DNA of 64,000 bases from Bolinopsis microptera (lineage: Eukaryota; Ctenophora; Tentaculata; Lobata; Bolinopsidae): NCBI RefSeq assembly GCF_026151205.1, contig NC_087083.1:4628460-4692459 (forward strand), read 5' to 3'. The position numbers were made by a program, and so were the translations under genes. A model generated the notes under the pieces. The model was given only the letters and a program-made list of their open reading frames with translations, searched no databases and had not been told where the DNA came from. Positions 46,872 to 59,690 of this stretch are shown here, piece after piece. Position 1 is the first letter of the stretch, and every line of letters starts with the position of its first letter.

Positions 46872-48420
46872 CTTATATTGTACATTTTGAACATTTAAAA
46901 TATAATTTGAAACATTACAGTAACGTTATTCAAATCTCAAACAGAAACAGTATATTACAAAGTTTTGTGTTTTGATCATATGATCGTGGATGTATAGTGA
47001 TTGATTACATAATTTTGAATTTGGTTGATGGTGATTGTGAGTGAGAAGATGTTTGGAGTGCAAGCCAGTAACTCTGTCAAATGAACAGCCCACTGAAGAG
47101 CGGGTGAGCGCAAGCGCGGGAACAGCAGAGAGGGTGCCACAAAACGGCACACACGGAAAGGACGAAACAAAAAAATACGCCGCGCGCGGTAAGCTTGCCT
47201 ATGTCTGAGAGCCGGTGTTACCTGGCAGGAGGCCTCAAAGGAGGTGCCGTGGTGGAGTGTGAAGGGAAAGTTCGAGAGCACGGCAGCTCAAACTGATGAT
47301 GAAGATTGAAGAAGGAGGTCGAGCTGGAAGCTCAGAAAAAGCTAAACAGGAAGGATCCAGCTGAGGTCTGACTCATGTCAGGAAGTGATGAAAAACTCAC
47401 AGACAGAATCATCGGTGGCTGTCTACCCCGTATGATTTCAGGCATCAGGATACACTGGAGCAGTGCAGAGCTGATTAGTTAAAAAAAAACAAATTTTATT
47501 TTATACCCACAATCAATTCATATTTAGTTCAAATATTTAAAGTCAAAATAACCATTTCACATAAGTGGTTATATTATAATAAAATAATTTGTGATAAATT
47601 AATTTACACTCAAAAATGAACAAAATATACACAATTTTTACCTAGTGCAACACTGGTTCAGCGCGCGGCTGATCGAAAAAGTTTGATTTGATTTACTAAC
47701 TACAGTGTACAGCGTACATGAAAAAATTACTTACTGAATCTTTTAATACTAGACACATTTTAATTCAGATGTTGTTCAATGAGTTAGCCACAAAAATGTT
47801 CAAATTATGTAGGAGGGTAAAGGACACAATTGCTAGTAGTGCTTCTTTGTGCCCGTTGACTACAATGAACATTTTGCGGAGTTTCTCCAGACGGCTTTTA
47901 TCGGAGTGCGTGTTATTTACTTGGTTATGCACAAGCCAGGCCAACATTTTGTTTTTGTGTCAGCCGTGCTACCAGGTTGCAGAGTATTATAAAAACTAAA
48001 CAATTATACACTATACAAATTTGCTAATACAATATCATGCAGAGTCCGATCTAGCTGCAAACGTCAGACACCACAGTTCAGCCGCCAAGTACCGTTTAAG
48101 TGAACACCGAAACACGAGGTTTAGGTGTCATTTTGTAAATCACTTTATGGATGGATAATTCAGTAATTGTTGAAGAAAATTACAGTCACTGCCACCTATA
48201 GCGTTATGTCATGGGTCTGATTAACGGCCAAGAATAAACGTACGTGCGCGCTTAAGAAACCCGCGCAAATGTTGAGGTAGGGAGTAGCTGCGGCGCGCTT
48301 TTAACATATATTACGTATAGCGCCGTACGGAAACGGCAATATTTAAGTAATTAGGCAGAAGGACTTTCGACAAAACTGTACCATATGGAATGGTCGAAAA
48401 TCGAGTGTTTTAGTAAATAA
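46872..48420. other. No gene recognised
   Basis: A more GC-rich patch at 47040-47460 might be the untranslated end of a retroelement, but nothing coding was supported. Confidence 0.35.
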
Positions 48421-48424
48421 CTTA

Positions 48425-49563
48425 GAATATATTTTCGGTTTTCTCAAGATCTGATTGATAGATTTTCTTTAAACTTTCCAGATAGTTAGATGGCTATATG
48501 ACAGATAATGAGTAAGAGTTTGAAAGAATTTCTATATGCCAAAATGGAGATATGACTTCAAACACAAGAAAATATCTCCAAATTGGCGTCTTCTAACGGA
48601 ACACAGGTATATATTAAGAGATCTGAATAATAGAATTTTTTAAAACTTTCCAGATAGTTACATGGCTATAAGACGGATAATCTGAGCAAGTTTGGGCGAA
48701 TTTTTATGTGCCAAACTTGAGATATGACTTCAAACACACGAAAACATCTCAAAGTGGCGGTTTTGGTACAATATTTGACGAAAGTCGATTATCTCGAGAT
48801 CTGAATGATAGAATTTCTTTAAACTTTCCAGATAGTTACAGAGCTATAAGACAGATAATCTGAGCAAGTTTGGGCGAATTTCTATGTGCCAAACTTGAGA
48901 TATGACTTCAAACACAAGTAAATATTTCAAATTGGCGGTTTCTAGCGGAACGCAGGCATATATTTCGAGATCTGAATGATAGAATTTTTTAAAACTTTCC
49001 AGATAGTTACATGGCTATAAGACGGATAATCTGAGCAAGTTTGGGCGAATTTCTATGTGCCAAACTTGAGATATGACTTCAAACACACGAAAACATCTCA
49101 AAGTGGCGGTTTTGGTACAATATTTGACGAAAGTCGATTATCTCGAGATCTGAATGATAGAATTTCTTTAAACTTTCCAGATAGTTACAAGGCTATAAGA
49201 TGAATAATCTGAGCGAGTTTGGGCGAATTTCTATGTGCCAAACTTGAGATATGACTTCAAACACAAGTAAATATTTCAAATTTTGGCGGTTTCTAGCGGA
49301 ACGCAGGCATATATTTCGAGATCTAAATGATAGAATTTTTTAAAACTTTCCAGATAGTTACATGGCTATAAGACGGATAATCTGAGCAAGTTTGGGCGAA
49401 TTTCTATGTGCCAAACTTGAGATATGACTTCAAACACAAATAAATATTTCAAATTGGCGGTTTCTAGCAGAACGCAGGCATATATTTCGAGATCTAAATG
49501 ATAGAATTTTTTAAAACTTTCCAGATAGTTACATGGCTATAAGACGGATAATCTGAGCAAAAG
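48425..49563 (+). repeat. Tandem array of about 180-bp units, direct arm
   Basis: About six units, alternating between two related forms, with anchors CTTTCCAGATAGTTACATGG, GGGCGAATTTCTATGTGCC and GATATGACTTCAAACAC. It abuts its own inverse copy. Confidence 0.9.
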
Positions 49564-50137
49564 AACATAGACATTCGCCCAAACTTGCTCAGATTATCTG
49601 TCTAATAGCCATGTAACTATCTGGAAACTTTTAAAAAATTCTATCATTTAGATCTCGAAATATATGCCTGCGTTCCGCTAGAAACCGCCAATTTGAAATA
49701 TTTACTTGTGTTTGAAGTCATATATACTCAAGTTTGGCACATAGAAATTCGCCCAAACTCGCTCAGATTATCCGTGTTATAGCCCTGTAACTATCTGGAA
49801 AGTTTAAAGAAATTCTATCATTCAGATCTCGAGATAATCGACTTTCGTCAAATATTGTACCAAAACCGCCACTTTGAGATGTTTTCGTGTGTTTGAAGTC
49901 ATATCTCAAGTTTGGCACATAGAAATTCGCCCAAACTCGCTCAGATTATCCGTGTTATAGCCATGTAACTATCTGGAAAGTTTTAAAAAATTCTATCATT
50001 CAGATCTCGAAATATATGCCTGCGTTCCGCTAGAAACCGCCAATTTGAAATATTTACTTGTGTTTGAAGTCATATCTCAAGTTTGGCACATAGAAATTCG
50101 CCCAAACTCGCTCAGATTATCCGTGTTATAGCCATGT
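49564..50137 (-). repeat. Inverse copy of the 180-bp array
   Basis: About three units are the reverse complement of those at 48425-49563, meeting near 49563, so the whole is a large imperfect palindrome. Confidence 0.9.
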
Positions 50138-50139
50138 AT

Positions 50140-50385
50140 AATGGCGCAGGAGGGTCAACCTGAAAAGAACATTGCTTGACCCTCCTGCCCCACCGCATGG
50201 ATCAGGAGGTTCATTTCAGAAACAGTGCTTGACCCTCCTGCCCCACCACATGGATCAGGAGGTTCATTTCAGAAAAAACAGTGCTTGACCCTCCTGCCCC
50301 ACCACATGGATCAGGAGGTTCATTTCAGAAAAAACAGTGCTTGACCCTCCTGCCCCACCACATGGATTACGGGGGTCATTTGAAC
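50140..50385. repeat. About 60-bp tandem repeat, TTGACCCTCCTGCCCCACC
   Basis: Four units containing TTGACCCTCCTGCCCCACC and ATGGATCAGGAGGTTCATTT. It adjoins the inverse 180-bp array. Confidence 0.9.
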
Positions 50386-50591
50386 CCACAAGACCATGTG
50401 CACTTATTTCTACATCGCGCGCGATACGTGTGTGCGTGATTACATGAAATCTTACCGCGCCCTACGCCAAGTAGACGAAAAGCGTGGTCGAAGAGCGAGA
50501 GTCGGTACAATAAATAAAACGAGAGTTGGTACATTTAACTGGCATTTTTTAACCGTGGTACAATCAGAATTGCATACAGCCGACACAGGAT

Positions 50592-50888
50592 GAGGGGGGG
50601 GGGGGGCAATGACTACTGATGGAGACTTTTGAGCACCAATGGGGACGAAAATCATAGGGACTGAAGGTCAAATCGCTGGTGAAATTTTCCATTTGTCCCC
50701 ATAAGTACCCAAAGTTTTGGCGAGTTTTATGTAGTTTTGATATTATCTTTTATTAAATGACTTATAAAGGAGACTTTTGGGTACCAATGGGGGCTAAAAA
50801 TCTTGGAGACTTGAGGTTAAATTGCTGGCGAAATTCTGCACTTGTCCCCAAAGTACCCAAAGTCATTGGCTCCCCCCCCCCTCCCCCG
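50592..50888. mobile_element. Possible small inverted-end element
   Basis: The left end, a G run then GCAATGAC, faces GTCATTGGC then a C run. Inside are two diverged copies of a block starting GGAGACTTTTG. No target duplication was established. Confidence 0.35.
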
Positions 50889-50889
50889 G

Positions 50890-52637
50890 GTGAGGTGACG
50901 GAGAAAAATAAACTGAGCTCAAGGCTACATTTCCAGATATCCCGCCAGGGCACCGTCGCTCATGCTGCAAAGTGTGTTGAGAGATGCCCACGTCATCACA
51001 CGTAAACTGTGTCACGAATACCTGAAATGCAGAACAAACATAACTCTGATCTATATTTTTCATAAAACTTTCAGGATTTGCCAATGAGGGAAAAGACAGC
51101 ACTGTCCGAGAAGCTAGAAATGCATGAATCATAGGTGACATGGATAGGGGTAAGAAGTTTTTTAAAAACATGAAAATTGTGAAAGGAAAAGAAGTAGAAA
51201 TGAGAAAGGGTAGATTTAAAATGTTTGAGAATCGATTTTGTGCTGAAGAACTCCGTCCGCAGGACGGGCTTCCGGCTACTTATGATAATTCGAATAAATT
51301 TGAGATTCAAACAAGCTACGAATACGAATGCTTATAGCAGTGGCAAGCTCGTGGCAAGCTCTTGTTTGCTGCGCATTGGCTGCAATGTATAACCGCAGTA
51401 TGAACTGTCAAAATATTTGAATTTGCTTACCTAGTGGCTTTGTTTGATAAAGCATACATACTTTATATACCGATAAATCAATAACTCCTTTTGATTCTTC
51501 GGTTTGAGAATTGTGCGGTCACACATCTCTGCAATGTCTGAAAAGGTGGCAGGGAAGTATTGAAACTTACTTAACACTATATTTACAGTTAAACCTTGAA
51601 CTACTATAACTAGGGCAGTAGGAAACGCCAAAAAGTAGATCATCTGACTAAAACAACTTAACTTCATCCAAGAGTCTAGTTAGCAGCATTGTAGCGATAA
51701 GATACCACCATAGTTTGAGCTGTCGACACTGAAATAAAACAAACAATTTACTTTTCACTACTGCAGGGGAATGCATGTAACATATAAAGAATAAAGATAT
51801 AATATATTGTATGTTTTTCATCGTGGCCTCAGGGGAGAAGGGCAGCTCGAAAAACCGAAAAAAGTCTAAAAAACCGTGTTGGAGCTGGTGAGTTAAAGCT
51901 ACCGATCTCGATCGTGAGAGTCAGATGATCAGATCGCATGTAACGTGAGTTTCGCCCGCCTGAATAAGGCAACATGAAATCATATTGCTGGTGACAGGTC
52001 TCGACCAAGATGTAAAATAAAGATACCCCAAATTTGTTATTTTTAAGCCGATTCACATCGACCCAAGTCTCTGCTTTGACCCTAAATGCTCAAACTTCGT
52101 TAATAGATTGGAAAATCGTGTTATGCTTGTTACTAATAACTGTTGTTTGTGAGAGGACATCTCGATTTCCCGGATCAGAGGATCACACCAATGAGGGGTT
52201 GATTGTGCATGTGTGAACTTGAATAAGTTTTCAAATTGCCCGATTTTTTTTCAGTAGGTCACATTACTCGTGACGTGCAAATGTATCTTTTGTCTTTTAA
52301 TAGGTCAAGCTCAGAGCTTTAAAGCTTTAAAGACTTCTCCGTGACAAAGACGGCCGACATATATCTTTACTCCAGGAAAAGTCAGAACTCTTTCCACACC
52401 ACATTCTTAAATGTACACGACAGCAGAACGACGATGTAGCCCCACGCCGCAGTAAACTTTAAATTTCTGACCCGGAACGAGCCCAGCAACTGTAGACAGC
52501 TGCGTGAGCTATGTACGGTTAGCAGATTTAAGAGCTTATGCAATAAGCAGTCACCGTTCACTCTCATTTTTGACTCTTCTTCTTTTGAACAACAAATGTC
52601 CATTGAATGATGCCAAGCTAAGCGATTATGATTAGAA
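50890..52637. other. No supported gene
   Basis: Short minus-strand stretches near 50945-51041 and 51475-51541 have plausible splice borders, but neither joins TECPR2 in phase or shows a recognisable domain. Confidence 0.3.
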
Positions 52638-52865
52638 AAGTACCGTGATTTACACTGATGGCTCATACAAGGACTTATTGGACTTCGTGAATTTGGAGGA
52701 CCTGCAGCTGTAATCAGTACTTCACTACCAGATGTGCGAGGCCGAGGTTCCCGTTTGACAACATTACAAGTGGACCACCCAGGCCGGGATGATCACGCGC
52801 TAGTTGACATGAGATCTGATTCTCCCGGGAAAATTGGGCGAGATGACCGGTGTCCTGTCAGAGGT
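52638..52865 (+). pseudogene. Possible decayed RNase H-like retroelement fragment
   Basis: VIYTDGSYKD resembles the YTDGS start of retroelement RNase H domains, and after an apparent frame change FGGPAAVIST follows. The match is short and uncertain. Confidence 0.25.
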
Positions 52866-53205
52866 CACGGATACAAGGATACAAAAATATAAATATTTTA
52901 TTGTACAATTACAATAGTCGTATAAACTTGACAAATTCGCCTACCATCACGTGACCCTCGTCAACGAGCAAGTGAAAAATGTGTTCACAGCATTTATATT
53001 ATACGGTAACTACACCATAGATTGACAAGCTAAGCGTACAGAAAAACGTCCAACTCCGGACTATCATAAAACTCCGGTATAATAGCGTTTTTGACGGAGC
53101 AATTTAATGGCCTGGAGTAGGAAACTTTGTTGACCGGAATAAATTGATCCGAAAGGCGAAAGATACATATGAGAGGCCATCATAAGATGGTACCAAAATA
53201 TCTCT

Positions 53206-54810
53206 GGGCAATTCCACCGTGACGGACACCACGATTATGCCATTTTTAAAAGTTCAAACGAATGTTGTGCTCAGGATGTTGCTTCTTTATCAGCTTAAAC
53301 TATTTATTAGTCCACATTTAACCTTTCTATAGGTTGTGTGAAAATTTCAGACCCCTACCATTATTACTTTCTGAGATAGCACCCCTGTGACGGACACGAC
53401 TTAAATATGACACTTTTTTTGGGTGTCTACTCAGAAGGTACCCGAATCTATCTCAAAACGTTATCTATTATCTCTAATTTGGACATGCAGTGATAGAAAA
53501 AGGTTTAGGGATTTCTGAGATACCATTTTTTTGGAGATTGCTCAGTTTTTGTTTGCGTGGCGCCATTTTCAAATTGTGACGGACGTGACTGTGACGGACA
53601 CACGTTTTTTTTTCAATTTCTCCAAATCTTCTATTTGACACTTTTATCTTGTTCAGTGACCTTGATTCTGTATTTATGCCAATTTTTAGGCCGCTAGTAC
53701 TTCCACGAGGTCTGCAATAGCCAAAATCGTCCATTTTGGGCATACGCTAGGGTATCAATCTAGGGGCAGCAATTATTTCTCTACTTGAACAAATTTATAA
53801 CTCTGGTAAAACATTCATCTCTGTTCAACACATCACACTGTTGAGACCATCTCCCAAAAGTTTCATTACTTTAGTGTTTAAAATGTGGAAGATATTGAAT
53901 TTTTACTTCAAAAATATGCGAAAATAGGGTAAAGTCCATTTTTTGTGCCTTTTACCCCTGAAAAAGGTTAAGGCAAATAAAATGGCAAAACTCAGTAAAT
54001 TCAATTATTGAATTGCATATGATGTTATTTGATAGTCTAGTCAACATAGTCAAACCTTATTTGACTTAAATTTGTCCTGGTTTTAGTCAAAATAATGGAA
54101 ATATGGATAAAAATGGCTAAAAGTGAGCCGTACGCCCATATATGGGCATATACAAAATTATACACAACTCAGTCATTTTCTGTCCAATTTTCGATTTGAC
54201 AACACCGTTTTGTTAAGGACGGTATCAGCTTTAACAAAACTGCATTTAAAGTCTGTTAAAAGATCTTTTGGAGCATTTTCAAAAAAATGTGACGGACGCG
54301 ACAAGTTGGGACCCCCCTTCCAAAATTTTTTTCTTAAAAGATACAAGCCTGATAATTTTTACGGTACTCCCTTACCTTCAGAAGAGATAGGTTACAGTGG
54401 TTTTTTGAATATAAATAGCACTATGTGGCTCTGAAAAAACCTTTTTTGCTTAATTTTGTGACGGACGCGACACCATCTTTGTGGAAATTTTTTAGAAAAA
54501 GTATTTGAGTAACGGTTTTGAAACTTTGCATAGCTCTCATTCTTATGCCTATGCTTAAGTGTATGGAATTTCATAGAGAAATATTGCTGCATACCCAAAC
54601 TATGGCCCTTTGAAAATTTGAATGATTTTTGTCATTTCCGAGTAGTGTTCCTTTGAATGAGAAAAATCAAAAGTAAATGCAATATGAAATAAAAATCTTT
54701 TGTTGACCTGTAAGGTTAAGAGTCTAATGAACATATTTTAACCAAAATTAGGTGCCTATCTTAACATTTTTCATTTTCACCAAGTGGAACCTTACCGTGG
54801 AATTGCCCCT
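53206..54810. mobile_element. 1.6-kb element with GTGACGGAC motifs and inverted ends
   Basis: GGGCAATTCCAC at the left faces GTGGAATTGCCC at the right. CTCT lies just outside both ends. The motif GTGACGGACRYGAC occurs about six times inside (53219, 53387, 53576, 53591, 54289, 54458). No coding region was seen. Confidence 0.5.
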
Positions 54811-54861
54811 CTGTGAAAAGTCCTTTTTACTTTTTTAAGCGTCAAAAGTCGGTGCACTTAC

Positions 54862-54929
54862 TTTATCCATCGAAAAAAGGCATCCCCTGGTGGCTCGTAA
54901 AGTATCGATTTTAGCTGTCTAGTAGCCAT
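54862..54929 (-). CDS. Candidate first coding exon (TECPR2 or a neighbour)
   Basis: ATG opens 22 codons, MATRQLKSILYEPPGDAFFR, followed by a strong donor ATAAA|GTAAGT and preceded by an acceptor-like TTTCTTCTTAG in the presumed 5' leader. It lies in the right place and strand for TECPR2, but it leaves two bases that do not fit exon 44594, so at least one exon would be missing. It may belong to another gene. Confidence 0.35.
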
Positions 54930-54939
54930 CTTCTGTGCT

Positions 54940-55840
54940 CTCTGGCAGTCTAAGAAGAAACATTATATACGACTCTATACAAATAATCTTATTATAAAAC
55001 AGGATCATACATAGTTAATAGAACTCCATTAAGAAAACATCTTAACTACGTAATCTGTGCCTAGTACAACAGTTTCCAACACTTCCTACAGCTAGCAATA
55101 TCCCTTATTTCATTTAAATCACTCAAATTTCTAAGTTCTAAGTTTCTATATTTAAGGTCATCAACAAGCATATTTGATATAAGTTTGTATTAGGTCTACC
55201 AACACGCCCTTTAAATTTACCACTACTATTTAACACAAATTTCTCTTTGTGATGAAAAAGTTTAAAGAAGCTTTACAACTTAACTCAAACTAATGCTTCT
55301 GTCTGTCTGCTGAATTTGAGTTTATTTCTAAATGATTCGCAGCTTTCGGTAGCTCCATGTTCAGCCCACCATGCCTGAAAAAATTTGGTTCACAATAACT
55401 TTGGTTCCCATAAATATTATGGTTACCATAATATAAGTCACAAATTTTGTTAATTTCAAGTCAACAACAATATTAGTCGTATTTTTAAGACCATTTTTCC
55501 ATATCATTTAATTTTTTTAAATTTATTCAGCTAGCTTTTTTGACTCAAATATTTTCGATCTGGGAAATTATTTAAAGACGAGTCAACATTACATACATCA
55601 ATTACATAGCATCACATACATTTACCTATAACACGCAGTAGCGACTTGTATAAATTTAACGATACTTAAATTCGTTAAATCATATATCATGTATATGCTC
55701 TGCTGAAATTTTAGTCTCCTTTAAAATAAGTCCGCCCATGAAATTTAGTTTACAACAATTTTAGGCAATTGTTTGACTTAATTTATGGTATAATAGATTT
55801 TTCGTTCCTGAGGAAAGGGAATTTCGGCGGATATAGTAAC
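54940..55840. other. No gene seen; diverged dispersed repeat
   Basis: 54999-55150 resembles 10706-10860, sharing AGGATCATACA, AAACATCTTAAC and CCTTATTTCATTT. It may be a decayed retroelement. Confidence 0.4.
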
Positions 55841-55849
55841 ACCATAAAA

Positions 55850-57006
55850 CAGAGGCACATATTAGGTGCGATGGGTGCGGGATCGCACAATTTACCGTTT
55901 TCTGCACATTTCCGCATAATTTATTGTTTTCCACACACTTCCGCGCATTTTGTAATTTTCTGCATATTTCCGCATAATCTAGCATTTTCCGCGTAATTTC
56001 GCATAATTTTGAAATTTTCGCGTTAAGATTTTCGAGTGTAAAAACCAAAATATGTTAAAAGTCGGGCCCTTTTAGGACCGTGACTCAGGCCCTTTTAGGA
56101 CCGTGACTCAGGCCCTTTCGGGACCGTGACCCAGGCCCTTTTGGAACTCATACCTAGGCCACGTGACGCAGTTACCACGTGACCCAGGCCCTTTCGGGAC
56201 CCTGACCCAGGCCCTTTCGGGACCCTGACCCAGGCCCTTTCGGGACCGTGACCCAGGCCCTTTTGGAACTCATACCTAGGCCACGTGACCCAGTTACCAC
56301 GTGACCCAGGCCCTTTCGGGACCCTGACCCAGGCCCTTTTGGAACTCATGCCTAGGCCACGTGACCCGGTTACCACGTGACCCAGGCCCTTTCGGTACCA
56401 TGACCCAGGCCCTTTCGGGACCGTGACCCAGGCCCTTTCGGGACCGTGACCCAGGCCGTTATGGAACCCTAGTCGTTACCGTACTTCGATCATACCTGCA
56501 GCCCTTTTTATCGGGTAATGAGCTCTATTCGTTGTAGCGTTGGTTTTATAGTGGGCTTAATGGATCTTGGATCAAATGGTTTACAAGTACTGACGATCGT
56601 GTCACATATTTGCGATCACGCATGGGATCTGATCGACTCTATCAAGACTTCAAGAGGCGTCTTCAAATAACTGTCTCCTGATCTCTACCAGATCAAGTCA
56701 CTGTTCTCAGATAACTAAATCTCAATATAGGTTCAATCATGGTCTTAGTAAAGAACTACACCCTCAGTAACACATAAACAGACCTATTTTTGATAAGAGC
56801 GGCGGTTATACGTTTAGAATTTCCAAAGTCCTTCAGAAAATGCAAAAGAAAACCGCACAATTCTCGCACAAATTTCGAAAAAATCGTCGCACATTTGCCG
56901 CATAATTGGTAAAAATTTACCGCACCTTACCGCACATTTCACCTTTATAGTCGGGTGCGGTACCGCATAATTTCGATTTTTTTACCGCACCTAATATGTG
57001 CCTCTG
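55850..57006. mobile_element. hAT-type non-autonomous element, 1157 bp
   Basis: Perfect 21-bp inverted ends start CAGAGGCACATATTAGG, with an exact 8-bp target duplication CCATAAAA (55842-55849 and 57007-57014), the hallmark of hAT. The interior holds subterminal GCACA/TTTCCGCATAATTT-type repeats and a nested 23-bp minisatellite. No transposase was seen. Confidence 0.9.
56055..56460. repeat. 23-bp minisatellite inside the hAT element
   Basis: Units based on GACCCAGGCCCTTTCGGGAC, with a longer block (TAGGCCACGTGAC...GTTACCACGTGACC) inserted three times. The long frame on the minus strand arises from the repeat. Confidence 0.9.
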
Positions 57007-57009
57007 CCA

Positions 57010-57640
57010 TAAAATATTGGTTTATGTAAATTGAGTTTACGTTGTTTATCAATGATTCGAGGGCACTGCAACGAGAATTAGAACAATTAATCAAAAATTA
57101 CTGCCTAAACATTTAATGAGCAAAACCTAACGAGCTTAACCTCTGTCACTCTTTTTCGGAGATTCAATATCATTTGACACAACTCTATGGATTAACTATA
57201 TGATTTTTTAAAATAGGAAAACTAATCTGGTTGTATCCTAGCAGAACTGATTATTATATACGTTAAGAACAGTGTCAGCTGGAATATTCAAGTAAGGTCA
57301 TTTGTGTGCTTTCTTTTACAACAGAAACAAGGAATTGAGGAGTGTTATAAAGTTGTTGTACTCTATAAGTGTATATTCACCTACAAGCATAACTGCTTGG
57401 CGTGATGAGGTACATCTTTGATTGGTCGAAGGTCTTTCAACAACACAGCATCATCACTTTCATAGTAGTCCCCGGCTTATGACGGGTTCATAGCGGTATT
57501 AAACATGTTTTTCTGGGCCCAAACATTCTACGCTCCTACTATGCTATTACTGGTCTCTTGACTAACTCCCAATCATCTGTCCATATGGTATTGTTTACTA
57601 AACTGACAAGGGTAATCATAACATAACATTGTGCTCACAG
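57010..57640. other. No gene seen
   Basis: Sequence between the hAT element and a LINE fragment without recognisable features. Confidence 0.4.
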
Positions 57641-57654
57641 TGTCACTCCATTCC

Positions 57655-58030
57655 TGAAAAAAGCCCATTTTCTTCCAATAAGACAACAAATAGAGTATAA
57701 GATTGCTCTAACCGTGTTCAAATGTGTCAACAACGTAGCTCCAAATTATATCACCAAATGCATCAACATTAAGAGTCAACCTGTACGTGTACTACGGACT
57801 GAACAAGACTATTTCCTCCTAAATGTTCCTACTGTTTCAAATTATAGTAAAACTGAGAGAAGCTTTAGTTACTGTGGACCCTTTGTTTGAATCAGCTTCC
57901 TTAGCAATTGAGAACATTAACCGATATCGTCTTGTTTAAAAAGAGAATAAATACGCATCTCTTTGAAAAAGCATTCATATAAGTAGCATATAATAACTTT
58001 CTCATAAAACCCAAACTTCATAAAAATAAG
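57655..58030 (+). pseudogene. Decayed LINE fragment, C-terminal reverse transcriptase region
   Basis: It reads LPIRQQIEYKIALTVFKCVN then APNYITKCI, the HWLPVRxRIxYKxxLxxxKCLNxxAPxYL block common to CR1/L2-like RTs. After a stop it continues with remnants of the FKxxLKTHLFxxAF ending. It is broken by stops and shifts. Confidence 0.7.
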
Positions 58031-58429
58031 TTCTAATGTACATATTCATGAGTCGCTTTAGATGGCTTGAACTGAATCTTTACTTAGCTGTCATTAGTTT
58101 AGTGCTCAGTGTCAACAAGAATTGTCATTATATTTTCCCTGTGATAATATTCAATTTCAAGTCAATATATCATAGTTATTGAATGCCTATATATATCCTG
58201 AAGTTAGGACTATGATTTGACCTGCCCATCCCCTAATTTTGGAAGTTTATATGCTCCTATCGTGAAAATGAGGTTAATTGAATGAAGGCTTTCATGTTAT
58301 TCTGTATTATCACGTCATCTTACATCACATTATCAGGTCCAGTTTATCCATAATTAAGACACCAATTGAATAATGAATGTGAATTTGTTTAGGTAGAGAA
58401 TAAAATTTAGGTCGAAAATTTTGATCCTT

Positions 58430-58459
58430 CCCCCCCCCCCCCCCCGCCCCCCTCTGGCC
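58430..58459. mobile_element. Right end of the TTAA-type element family
   Basis: A C run followed by CCCCCCTCTGGCC and then TTAT matches the right end of the element at 42120-43623. GAGGTTAAT near 58270 may belong to the same decayed copy; no left end was found. Confidence 0.5.
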
Positions 58460-58489
58460 TTATTTCATTAAATCCATAACACCTGATCT

Positions 58490-58635
58490 TGAAGTTACTC
58501 ACAAGGCGAGGAACATCCTAGCCTGTCCAGCATCTGGGAGGTCTACACAGGAAACAGTAGCTCATTTAGCTCTAGGTCACCAGGCTGTGACAGTAGTCTT
58601 GATGTCCATTGTCCAACCAGTTCTGCGATTTACAG
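58490..58635 (+). CDS. Possible plus-strand exon, unidentified
   Basis: Two frames are open up to a good donor, TTACAG|GTAACA. One gives a Ser-rich sequence with SSIWEVYTGNSSSFSSRSPG. No partner exon or domain was recognised. Confidence 0.22.
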
Positions 58636-59454
58636 GTAACATCTAGGTAAAGAATAAGATTAAGTTGAATGTGCTTATGATGGGACCCCGGAGGGCAAGA
58701 TCAGGTTATAATAATATAACACCTTGAATTTTTAATGTACTATATACTATAATATCTGAAAGAATCTCTTCGAATATTTTTCTGTGACAAGTGGATCTTG
58801 AATCTTTGAATAGAGTTGGTGGTTACTGTCTGGTGACATTACACACTCACTTAATCTTCCTCTTGGTCCAAGGGATGTTTTAAGAAGGGCATTAATAACT
58901 TCCCTTACTGACATACTTACAACAAAATAGCTGCATTGCTTTGGACTTGTCAGTAGAATGCCTGAAGATCGGTTACCCAACTGTCTACTTGAATGACAAC
59001 CCAAAAATAGGAAGAGATCAAGAGGCAGGTCTATAGGAAGAGCTTAAATGTAGTAGAAATGTTACCTACCCTCCGAAGATGTATAAGTAAAGTAATAAAA
59101 CAGCTCGCGCAGACTAATCTTTTTGGATGGAGATCTCGCTAGAGTAACATGTTACTTGGTTCAATCCAATAACATATAAAATGAAAGAGTTTAAGAGTCC
59201 AAAATAGGAATTTAACAAAAATATATATTAAATTCATTCACTGCAACAATCACTCCATAAAATCATGTAGGAGTATTGATAAGATTGAGTTCCAGATCAC
59301 CTATATATTGCTGTGGATACTAAAATCCTGACACCTCTATAACCCCTAAAAGAAACTATACATGTCATGGGTAATGGATATCATTAGTAGGTAGTTATTG
59401 CAAACAGAGTGCTACCAAGTGCCACGTCTTATGATTTTCTAGAAATCAGAAACA

Positions 59455-59690
59455 AAAAGTAAAACTCTAATCAAAATGCTGAGCAGGATGAAGCAAAGAC
59501 TTGAAGAAGAACTAAGAGACAACCAGAATGGCTTCAGACCTGGCTGCTCTACAACTTCGCACATTCTTGTTCTGTGAAGAATTATATAGGGTCTAAAGGC
59601 CATGAGTGTGAAGGCCACTATGGTGTTTATAGATTTTTAATAAAGCCTTTGACAGTGTACATAAAGGTTTGCTTATTAAGACCAGCCATG
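59455..59690 (+). pseudogene. Decayed LINE reverse transcriptase fragment
   Basis: RMKQRLEEELRDNQNGFRPG then CSTTSHILVL, followed after frame changes by remnants of VFIDFxKAFDSVHKGLL, the conserved RT palm start. Stops and shifts mark it as dead. Confidence 0.7.

Noticed and set aside
51431-51667. Minus-strand frame as an N-terminal TECPR2 exon
   Set aside because: A short part resembles the family weakly, but neither end joins exon 44594 in phase.
56095-56376. 93-residue minus-strand repeat frame
   Set aside because: By-product of the 23-bp minisatellite in the hAT element.
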